64,000 nt of DNA from an uncultured Rhodocyclaceae bacterium. Lineage in GTDB: Bacteria > Pseudomonadota > Gammaproteobacteria > Burkholderiales > Rhodocyclaceae. Location: contig OU015322.1 in assembly GCA_907163225.1 (NCBI GenBank), positions 2,690,060 to 2,754,059 of the forward strand, given 5' to 3'. Within the stretch, counting starts at the first letter, position 1, and each line of letters begins with the position of its first letter. Below the pieces are notes generated by a model. It was not told where the DNA came from. It was given only the letters and a program-made list of their open reading frames with translations, and did no database searches. A program made the translations under genes and the position numbers. Of the stretch, positions 44,342 to 53,400 are shown piece by piece.

Positions 44342-44359
44342 GTGACATCACCATGACTT
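44342..44359 (-). promoter_or_regulatory. Possible Pho-box-like site between the barrel gene and dgkA
   Basis: Read on the minus strand, AAGTCAT-GGTG-ATGTCAC gives two half-sites 11 bp apart resembling CTGTCAT/CTGTCAC. On the plus strand a single good half-site, CTGTCAT, lies at 44363. Weak by itself; of interest because of the neighbouring lipid genes. Confidence 0.35.
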
Positions 44360-44417
44360 TTCCTGTCATCAAAGCTTAGCGCAGCCTGATTAACGTGTGG
44401 CCTTTCGTGGAGATCGC

Positions 44418-44834
44418 ATGCAGGAACCCTCGTCGAACGAACTGGGCCTCGATCCGGCCAATGAATCTCCTTTCAAGGGCAAGACCGGCCTGCGCCGAGT
44501 GTGGAATGCGCTCAACTATTCACTGGCCGGGCTGAAGGCCGCCTACTTGTGCGAAGACGCCTTCCGCCAGGAGGTTCTGCTCGCACTATTCCTGATTCCG
44601 CTGACTTTCCTGCTGCCGGTGCCCTGGCTGGGTCGGGCCATGATGATCGCCAGCGTACTGCTCGTACTGATCGTCGAGTTGCTCAACTCTGCCATCGAAG
44701 CGGTGGTTGATCGCGTCAGCCTGGAAAGCCATCGGCTGGCCAAGCGCGCCAAGGACATCGGTAGTGCCGCGGTGCTCATTTCCCTGATTCTCGTGATGGT
44801 CGTTTGGGCTTGTGTGCTGGTGGAGGTTTTCTGA
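44418..44834 (+). CDS. dgkA: Diacylglycerol kinase
   Basis: Small inner-membrane kinase that turns diacylglycerol into phosphatidate. The 138-residue product from the ATG at 44418 (GGAGATC upstream) has the conserved N-terminal helix, three hydrophobic segments and the family core LIVELLNSAIEAVVDR near residue 80. RLAKRAKDIGSAAVL follows, including the catalytic Glu. The stop overlaps the glycosyltransferase start (TGATG). Confidence 0.95.
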   Translation: MQEPSSNELGLDPANESPFKGKTGLRRVWNALNYSLAGLKAAYLCEDAFRQEVLLALFLIPLTFLLPVPWLGRAMMIASVLLVLIVELLNSAIEAVVDRVSLESHRLAKRAKDIGSAAVLISLILVMVVWACVLVEVF

Positions 44835-45964
44835 TGTCGCTGGCCATCGCCTTTGTCACCGAAACCTTCCCGCCGGAAGTCAATGGCGTCGCCATGACGG
44901 TCGGCCGCCTGGTCGGCGGTCTGCGCGAGCGCGGCCACCGGATCAGCGTCATTCGCCCGAAGCAGGACAAGGCCGATGCCGGCAGCGAGCATGAGCTGGC
45001 CTTGCCCGGCTTTCCCTTGCCCGGCTATCCCGGCTTGCGTTTCGGCATGCCGGCTGGGCGCCGACTGACCCGCCTGTGGCGTCAGCACCGGCCGGATCTG
45101 GTGCACGTGGTGACGGAAGGCCCGCTTGGCTGGTCGGCGGTGAGTGTTGCCCGCAAAATGGGCATTCCGGTGACTTCCGGCTTCCATACCAATTTCGACC
45201 GCTACAGCGTGCATTACGGCATGGGCTGGATGCGCCCGGCGGTGGCGGCGTACTTGCGCACGCTGCATCGGCGGACGCTGGCGACGATGGTACCGACTGC
45301 GGCACTGGCCGCCGATCTGGCTGGCGAAGGGCTGACCGGCGTGCGCGTGGTTGGTCGTGGTGTCGATACCGAACTCTATGATCCGGCAAGGCGCAGCAGT
45401 GCTCTGCGCAAAGCCTGGGGGATCGACGGTGACGGCCCCGCCTGCCTTTACGTCGGTCGGGTGGCTGCGGAGAAAAATCTGGCACTGGTCAAAAAAACCT
45501 TTGCCGCCATTCAGGTTCGGCATCCGCAGGCCAGGATGGTCTGGGTTGGCGACGGCCCTTCGGCCACGCAGTTGGCGGCCGATCATCCCGACCACCACTT
45601 CGCCGGTATGCGCATAGGGGAGGACTTGGCCGCTCACTACGCCAGCGCCGACCTCTTCCTGTTTCCCAGTCTCACTGAAACCTACGGGAATGTCGTGGCC
45701 GAGGCAATGGCCAGCGGCCTGCCGGTCATCGCGTATCGTAGTGCTGCCGCCGCCGAGTTGATCGCGCAGCAGAAAAATGGCATGGTCGCCTCGCCGGGCG
45801 ACGAGCGCGGCTACGTCGATGCCGCCCTGTGGATGCTGGAGGAGTCAGCCCGTCTGCGTGAGATGGCCGTGGCGGCGCGGCAGACGATGTTGCCGCGCAG
45901 TTGGGGCGGGGTGGTCGATACCTTCGAAAGCGTGGCGCGCGAGGCGATTGGCGGTCAGGCCTGA
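44834..45964 (+). CDS. GT4 glycosyltransferase, SQD2/MgtA-like
   Basis: A 376-residue GT-B enzyme. VTETFPPEVNGVAMTVGRLV at the N-terminus is the typical start of diacylglycerol sugar transferases (SQD2, MgtA and similar). GFHTNFDRYSVHYG lies in the middle, and the donor site shows CLYVGRVAAEKNL and SLTETYGNVVAEAMASG. It is coupled to dgkA, so both act on diacylglycerol. It is a distant paralogue of the glycosyltransferase at 41776. The 3' end overlaps the convergent FmdE-like gene by 10 bases. Confidence 0.85.
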   Translation: MSLAIAFVTETFPPEVNGVAMTVGRLVGGLRERGHRISVIRPKQDKADAGSEHELALPGFPLPGYPGLRFGMPAGRRLTRLWRQHRPDLVHVVTEGPLGWSAVSVARKMGIPVTSGFHTNFDRYSVHYGMGWMRPAVAAYLRTLHRRTLATMVPTAALAADLAGEGLTGVRVVGRGVDTELYDPARRSSALRKAWGIDGDGPACLYVGRVAAEKNLALVKKTFAAIQVRHPQARMVWVGDGPSATQLAADHPDHHFAGMRIGEDLAAHYASADLFLFPSLTETYGNVVAEAMASGLPVIAYRSAAAAELIAQQKNGMVASPGDERGYVDAALWMLEESARLREMAVAARQTMLPRSWGGVVDTFESVAREAIGGQA

Positions 45965-46572
45965 TACAGCCGGGTTTCGATAACGGCGGGATCGTCGCCG
46001 TGGTCGATAAGGATACGCCGGACGCGATCCTGCCAAAGTTGGCCGAACAAACGGATTTCTGCCGCGCTAGCCGAGCCATGGATGACGGCTGGGAGCAGGT
46101 CGCCGAGACGTGGATCGGCAACTACGAAATTTGGTCGAAAAATGCAGTTGACCGCAGCTTTCGTGTCGACTCGGGTAAGGGTCATGCCGGCGCCACTGCC
46201 GACGCCAAATTGCAACAATCCGCGCCGAATGTGCTGGCCGCCCAGCCCCTTGAAGCCGCCATCGCCCGCCGCGCCGGTGAGCAGCGTGGCAACGCTGGCG
46301 ATGACCCCGGCAACGCCGCTGTCCATGCGCTCGTGCATGGCAACGGCAATGTTGCCGCGCTCAGGGATCTCGCTGCCGTAAAGGGCGCGTAGCCCGCGTA
46401 CCGTCATCAACCAGGCACCCGCTACGGTCGGGCAGGCGTGCCCGGCCAGTTTGACGGCATCGGTGAAACGATAGTCGATCAGCCCGCCCTCTGCCGCACC
46501 CAGCAACTCGGCCAGCGGGTCGCGCAGGGTGATACCGGGGATTCGGGCAAAAAAGTCTGGAAAGGGCATCAT
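45955..46572 (-). CDS. FmdE-like family protein
   Basis: A 205-residue protein whose motif KLAGHACPTVAGAW near residue 40 matches the GHxCP start of the FmdE/formylmethanofuran dehydrogenase subunit E-like family. Further conserved stretches are HERMDSGVAGVI and FRPNFVVADPRLG. The family is widespread outside methanogens and its role is unsettled; the Cys and His may bind a metal. A GAGGAG ribosome site precedes two tandem ATG codons. It lies 55 bp from gloA on the same strand. A dispersed element occurs within it. Confidence 0.75.
   Translation of the reverse strand: MMPFPDFFARIPGITLRDPLAELLGAAEGGLIDYRFTDAVKLAGHACPTVAGAWLMTVRGLRALYGSEIPERGNIAVAMHERMDSGVAGVIASVATLLTGAAGDGGFKGLGGQHIRRGLLQFGVGSGAGMTLTRVDTKAAVNCIFRPNFVVADPRLGDLLPAVIHGSASAAEIRLFGQLWQDRVRRILIDHGDDPAVIETRLYQA
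46129..46158 (+). repeat. Dispersed element inside the FmdE-like gene
   Basis: Plus-oriented diverged copy (TTGGTCGAAAAATGCAG then TTGACCGCAGC) embedded in the coding sequence, which is read on the other strand as KAAVNCIFRPNF. Confidence 0.55.
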
Positions 46573-46627
46573 GTTCTCCTCAAGGCCCCAGTGTGCGCGG
46601 CACAGAAGCGCCCGGCCTTGATTTCAG

Positions 46628-47011
46628 TCAGCCTCGCTGAATGAGTTCGATCTTGTAGCCGTCAGGGTCTTCAACGAAGGCAATGATCGTCTTGCCATGT
46701 TTCATTGGCCCGGCTTCACGCACAACCTTGCCGCCGCGCCGGTTGATCTCGGCGCACGCGGCCGCCGCATCCGGAACGGCCAATGCCACATGGCCGAAAC
46801 CGTTGCCAATCTCGTAGCTGGGTGTATCCCAGTTATGGGTCAGTTCAAGGACGGCCTCCTGGCTCTCGTCGCCATAGCCGACGAAGGCCAGCGTGAAACG
46901 GCCGTCCGGGTAGTCCTGTCGGCGCAGCAGCTGCATCCCGAGGACTTCTGTGTAGAAGACAATCGATCGGTCAAGATCACCGACCCGGATCATGGTGTGC
47001 AAAATTCGCAT
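46628..47011 (-). CDS. gloA: Lactoylglutathione lyase (glyoxalase I)
   Basis: Converts the methylglyoxal-glutathione adduct to lactoylglutathione. The 127-residue product has the whole family signature: [23 protein letters not shown] (given in part) with the metal His near residue 5, [24 protein letters not shown] with the Glu and second His, and [14 protein letters not shown] with the last Glu. Length is normal. Confidence 0.96.
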   Translation of the reverse strand: MRILHTMIRVGDLDRSIVFYTEVLGMQLLRRQDYPDGRFTLAFVGYGDESQEAVLELTHNWDTPSYEIGNGFGHVALAVPDAAAACAEINRRGGKVVREAGPMKHGKTIIAFVEDPDGYKIELIQRG

Positions 47012-47474
47012 GGGGATATTTTCTCAATGATTGTTCATTTGAATCGTTGGGGGGCGTCTGGAAGCTCGCCGAGCCTGGTGGGGAAAGTGGATGCGGTTTC
47101 ACTGAATTTTCGTACCGGGCATCCCGCTGAAAAGAAAAGCACCATCAGATTTTGACTGATTTTAATCGCGCAGGGATTGGCGGGGTGATAAATACCGCAA
47201 CTTCATCAATTCCATTTGTTAAATATGTTATTTGTCAATAGCTGCTAAATATGAATGTCGGGTTTTTTTACAGAGGCTTGTTCGCCCCTATTCTCGGGCT
47301 TCTATCCGACATATCGACGGGCTTTCTAAGTCTTTGAGCGCAGAGGGGCTTACATTTATTTACATTGATCTGATGCTATATGGATCAAATCTTGCCTCCT
47401 GCTCCAGGCTATTTGAACTCGCTGCGCCCAATTTTTGGGTGGCAGCAATATCAGACCAATAACGGAGGCTTTTT
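47012..47474. other. AT-richer 463-bp intergenic region before the giant repeat gene
   Basis: No supported gene. It holds the sigma-54-type promoter at 47381 and, further upstream, a lower-GC stretch (around 47150-47260) with many A/T runs that could be an enhancer-binding or bending region. An ACGGAGG ribosome site sits at its right end, directly before the giant gene. Confidence 0.6.
47381..47396 (+). promoter_or_regulatory. Sigma-54-type -24/-12 promoter for the giant repeat gene
   Basis: TGG at 47381-47383 and TTGC at 47392-47395 show the GG-N10-GC spacing. The motif is closely similar to the one at 21714 (TGG-tgcaaata-TTGC there, TGG-atcaaatc-TTGC here). The predicted transcript start is about 70 bp before the ATG. 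Confidence 0.65.
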
Positions 47475-50400
47475 ATGGCTGTCACGCGCTATTCGACCAA
47501 TGTCACTCTCTGTGAAGATACGAGCCAGAATTTCGAGCTCTATGACCTGCTTCGCCAAGCCGATCCCAATTATGCGGCGACAGATCCCAGCAAGCTAAGC
47601 CTGTATGTTTTCGACGGCACCAAGTATGTCGAAACAACGACCGGCTACTTCACTGCAGTAGATAAAGATACCTTCACGGTTGATATGGCGCAGATGCCCA
47701 ATTTCAATGGCGTCCTGAAGGTTCGCGTGCTCGGCCTTGATAGCACCGGCGCCTCCTTTATTCTGGACGTCAACATCAATGTGACGCCGGTCAATGACGC
47801 ACCCTCCGGCGCCGACGAGAGCGTCGCCCTGGCCAATGGTGGTGCCTACGTTCTGGGCGTGGCCGATTTTGGCTTCACCGACAGCGTTGAGGGTGACGCG
47901 CTGAAGTCAGTTGTTATTACAACGCTTCCGACCAGTGGTCAGTTGAGCCTTAATGGCCTTGCCGTTGTTGCCGGACAGGAAATTCTCGCGACAGACATCG
48001 CGGCCGGAAGTCTTACCTATGTGGCCCCGGTCAACACCGGTGGCGCCATCAACATTGACTTTCAAGTGCGTGACACCGGCGGCACCGCCGGTTGCGGCGG
48101 TAACGACCTCGACCTGACGCCGAATACCATTACTTTCTTGGTTCCTCTTCCCGAACTCCCGGCCACCCTGGGTGACCGCGTGTGGGAAGACAAGAACGCC
48201 AACGGTGTTCAGGACGCTGGCGAATCCGGCATCCAGGGCGTCACCGTTCAGCTCAAGGACAACACCGGTACCGTCGTCCAAACCACCACCACCGACATCA
48301 ACGGCAACTACGGCTTTGAAGTAGCCCCGGGCACCTACAGCGTCGCCATCGTTACCCCGGGCGGCTACATCGTCACCGGCCAGGACCTGGGCGGCAACGA
48401 AGGCACCGACAGCGACATCAACGCCGCCGGCCAAACCGCCACGGTCACCCTGGCTGCTGGCCAGAACAACCCGAACGTTGATGCCGGCCTCTACCAGCTC
48501 GCCGAACTCGGCGACCGCGTCTGGATCGACACCAACGGCAACGGCCAACAAGACGGCGGCGAAGCCGGCGTCCAAGGCGTCAAAGTCACCCTGCTCGATG
48601 CCAACGGCGCAGCCGTCGGCAGCCCGCTGCTGACCGACGTCAACGGCAACTACCTCTTCACCAACCTCAAGCCGGGCACCTACAGCGTCCAGTTCGACAA
48701 AGCCACGCTGCCGGCTGGTTACAGCTTCACCACCCAAGACAGCGGTGCTGACGCCACCGACTCCGACGCCAACACGGCCGACGGCAAGACCATCCAGACC
48801 CAGCTTGACTCCGGCGAATCGGACAAGACCTGGGACGCCGGCATCGTCGCCAACCCGGGCGCCATCACCGGCACCGTACGTCAAGACAACGACAACAACG
48901 ACAGCGGCGACACCCCGATTGCTGGCGTCACCGTCGTACTCAAGGACAGCGCAGGCAACGTGGTCGGCACCACCACCACCGACGCCAACGGCAACTACGC
49001 CTTCAACAACCTGCCGGCTGGCAGCTACACGGTGATGGAAAGCAACAAGCCGGGCTACCTCGACGTCAACGACATTGACGGCGGCAACCCGAACAGCATT
49101 GCGGTCAACCTGAATCCGGGCCAGATCAGCACCGGCAACGACTTTGTTGACGAACTCCCGGCCACCCTCGGTGACCGCGTGTGGCTCGACAACAACGCCA
49201 ACGGTGTTCAGGACGCTGGCGAATCCGGCATCCAGGGCGTCACCGTCCAGCTCAAGGACAACACCGGTACCGTCGTCCAAACCACCACCACCGACATCAA
49301 CGGCAACTACGGCTTTGAAGTAGCCCCGGGCACCTACAGCGTCGCCATCGTTACCCCGGGCGGCTACATCGTCACCGGCCAGGACCTGGGCGGCAACGAA
49401 GGCACCGACAGCGACATCAACGCCGCCGGCCAAACCGCCACGGTCACCCTGGCTGCTGGCCAGAACAACCCGAACGTTGATGCCGGCCTCTACCAGCTCG
49501 CCGAACTCGGCGACCGCGTCTGGATCGACACCAACGGCAACGGCCAACAAGACGGCGGCGAAGCCGGCGTCCAAGGCGTCAAAGTCACCCTGCTCGATGC
49601 CAACGGCGCAGCCGTCGGCAGCCCGCTGCTGACCGACGTCAACGGCAACTACCTCTTCACCAACCTCAAGCCGGGCACCTACAGCGTCCAGTTCGACAAA
49701 GCCACGCTGCCGGCTGGTTACAGCTTCACCACCCAAGACAGCGGTGCTGACGCCACCGACTCCGACGCCAACACGGCCGACGGCAAGACCATCCAGACCC
49801 AGCTTGACTCCGGCGAATCGGACAAGACCTGGGACGCCGGCATCGTCGCCAACCCGGGCGCCATCACCGGCACCGTACGTCAAGACAACGACAACAACGA
49901 CAGCGGCGACACCCCGATTGCTGGCGTCACCGTCGTACTCAAGGACAGCGCAGGCAACGTGGTCGGCACCACCACCACCGACGCCAACGGCAACTACGCC
50001 TTCAACAACCTGCCGGCTGGCAGCTACACGGTGATGGAAAGCAACAAGCCGGGCTACCTCGACGTCAACGACATTGACGGCGGCAACCCGAACAGCATTG
50101 CGGTCAACCTGAATCCGGGCCAAACCAGCACCGGCAACGACTTTGTTGACGAACTCCCGGCCACCCTGGGTGACCGCGTGTGGGAAGACAAGAACGCCAA
50201 CGGTGTTCAGGACGCTGGCGAATCCGGCATCCAGGGCGTCACCGTCCAGCTCAAGGACAACACCGGTACCGTCGTCCAAACCACCACCACCGACATCAAC
50301 GGCAACTACGGCTTTGAAGTAGCCCCGGGCACCTACAGCGTCGCCATCGTCACCCCGGGCGGCTACATCGTCACCGGCCAGGACCTGGGCGGCAACGAAG

Positions 50401-53400
50401 GCACCGACAGCGACATCAACGCCGCCGGCCAAACCGCCCCGGTCACCCTGGCTGCTGGCCAGAACAACCCGAACGTTGATGCCGGCCTCTACCAGCTCGC
50501 CGAACTCGGCGACCGCGTCTGGATCGACACCAACGGCAACGGCCAACAAGACGGCGGCGAAGCCGGCGTCCAAGGCGTCAAAGTCACCCTGCTCGATGCC
50601 AACGGCGCAGCCGTCGGCAGCCCGCTGCTGACCGACGTCAACGGCAACTACCTCTTCACCAACCTCAAGCCGGGCACCTACAGCGTCCAGTTCGACAAAG
50701 CCACGCTGCCGGCTGGTTACAGCTTCACCACCCAAGACAGCGGTGCTGACGCCAGCGACTCCGACGCCAACACGGCCGACGGCAAGACCATCCAGACCCA
50801 GCTTGACTCCGGCGAATCGGACAAGACCTGGGACGCCGGCATCGTCGCCAACCCGGGCGCCATCACCGGCACCGTACGTCAAGACAACGACAACAACGAC
50901 AGCGGCGACACCCCGATTGCTGGCGTCACCGTCGTACTCAAGGACAGCGCCGGCAACGTGGTCGGCACCACCACCACCGACGCCAACGGCAACTACGCCT
51001 TCAACAACCTGCCGGCTGGCAGCTACACGGTGATGGAAAGCAACAAGCCGGGCTACCTCGACGTCAATGACATTGACGGCGGCAACCCGAACAGCATTGC
51101 GGTCAACCTGAATCCGGGCCAGATCAGCAGCGGCAACGACTTTGTTGACGAACTCCCGGCCACCCTCGGTGACCGCGTGTGGGAAGACAAGAACGCCAAC
51201 GGTGTTCAGGACGCTGGCGAATCCGGCATCCAGGGCGTCACGGTCAAACTTCTTGACTCGAATGGCGCAGTGCTCAACTCCATGACCACCGATGCCAACG
51301 GTAACTATCTGTTCAGCAATCTGTCACCGGGCAACTACGCGGTGCAGATCATGGCGCCGACGGGTTACACCATTACCGGCAAGGATCTGGGTGGCAACGA
51401 TGCCACTGACAGCGATATCGATCCGACTACGGGCAAGACCATTGTTACCACGCTCAGCGCCGGTGAAAACGATCTCTCTTGGGACGCAGGCCTTTACAAG
51501 AAGGCTTCGCTGGGCGATCGCGTCTGGTTGGATGCCAACAAGAACGGTGTTCAGGATAGCGGCGAGGCTGGCGTCGCCGGCGTTACCGTCAAACTGCTGA
51601 ATGCTGCCGGTACGGTTGTTGCGACTTCGACCACGGATGTCAGCGGTAACTATCTGTTCCAGAACTTGATGCCGGGTAGCTACGCTGTTCAAGTGGTGGC
51701 GCCAAACGGTTATGTCATCACCGGCAAGGATCTGGGTGGCAACGACGCGACAGACAGCGATGTTGATGCTGCCACGGGCAAGACCGTTGTTACTACGTTG
51801 GAATCGGGTGAGAACGATCTTTCGTGGGATGCTGGCCTGTATCAGAATCCGGCCTCGATTGGTGATCGTGTCTGGCTGGACAAGAATGCCAATGGTGTTC
51901 AGGATGCCGGCGAAGCGGGTATCGCCGGAGTTGCTGTCAAGCTGCTCAATTCAGCCGGCGCCGTTGTTGGCTCAGCTGCCACCGATGCCAACGGCAACTA
52001 CCTGTTCAGCAATCTGACCCCGGGTGATTACGCGGTGCAGATCATGGCGCCGACGGGTTACACCATTACTGGCAAGGATCTGGGCGGTAATGATGCTACC
52101 GACAGTGATGTCGACGCTGCTACCGGCAAGACCGTACTCACCACGCTAACAGCTGGTGAGAATGACCTCAGCTGGGATGCCGGTCTCTATCAGAAGGCCT
52201 CCATCGGGGACAAGGTGTGGAGCGACTGCGATGCCGACGGTGTACAGGATGCGACGGAAGCTGGCGTTGGTGGCGTGGTCGTCAAACTGCTGAATGCTGC
52301 CGGTACGGTAGTGGCTTCGACAACGACGGATGCCAACGGCAACTATTTGTTCAAGGATCTGGTGCCGGGTGACTACGCCATTCAGGTGGTTGCGCCGACT
52401 GGAACGACCTTGACGACCAAGGATCAGGGCGGCAACGACGCACTGGATTCCGATGTCGACACCGTTACCGGCAAGTCTGTTCTAACCACGCTGGTTTCCG
52501 GCGAGAACGACATGTCCTGGGATGCCGGCCTGCGCGGTGCTCGTGCGACGGCCTCTTTTGACTTCAACGGGAATTCGGCGACAGATGGCACGGACGGCAA
52601 TATCCGCAGCTACACCAATAACGGCATTTCCGTAAATGCTAGCGCCTTTAGTCGTGACAAGACTTCGGGCGCCTGGTCCAGCGCCTGGCTTGGCACCTAC
52701 GGTGGTGGCTTGGGTGTGACCGACAGCAGCGAAGGAAATGGTTCCGCCAACAGCGCCCATACGATCGACAACAGCGGCCGGATCAATTACGTTTTGTTCG
52801 AGTTCTCGAAAGTGGTCACGGTCGACAAGGCCTACCTGGGCTACGTGATCGGTGACAGCGACATGAAGATCTGGATCGGCAACTCAGCCAACGCCTTTAC
52901 GAGTCACGTAACGCTGAGCGATGCGGTTCTGACCAGCATGGGCTTCACTGAAGTCAATAGCACTACGCTGACCAGCGCACGCTGGGCTGATCTGAATGCC
53001 GGCAACATCGAAGGCAACATGTTGATTGTTTCAGCGGCAACCACCGACTCGAACGATTACTTCAAAATCCAGAATCTCGTGGTTTCAGCCACCACCTGTG
53101 TTTCCTCGGCCCCGGTAACTGCCAGTATTGGCGACCGTGTATGGGAAGACATGAACGCCAATGGCGTGCAGGATGCTGGCGAAGCCGGCATTGCTGGCGT
53201 GACCGTCAAGTTGCTGAGCGCTACCGGTGCCGTGGTCGCGACCACAACGACCAATGCCAGCGGTGATTACCTGTTCAACAACCTGACGCCGGGTGATTTC
53301 AAGGTTCAGGTGGTCAAACCGACGGGTTACTACACGACGGGCAAGGATCTGGGCGGCAATGACGCAACCGACTCCGATGTCGATTCGACGGGCACCACGG

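Noticed and set aside
49100-49130. GCGGTCAACCTG inside the giant-gene repeats as further copies of the dispersed element
   Set aside because: Only the core resembles the element; the adjoining A/T-run is missing, and the same bases recur simply because the 999-bp unit does.
47907-50882. A 991-codon open frame on the minus strand under the repeat region of the giant gene
   Set aside because: It is the antisense shadow of a high-GC tandem repeat: its length comes from three copies of one stop-free 999-bp unit, it is Val/Gly/Asp-rich without motifs, and the plus strand has clear domains.
48153-51149. Tandem direct repeats considered as a CRISPR or satellite array
   Set aside because: Units are 999 bp, coding and in frame, with no spacers.
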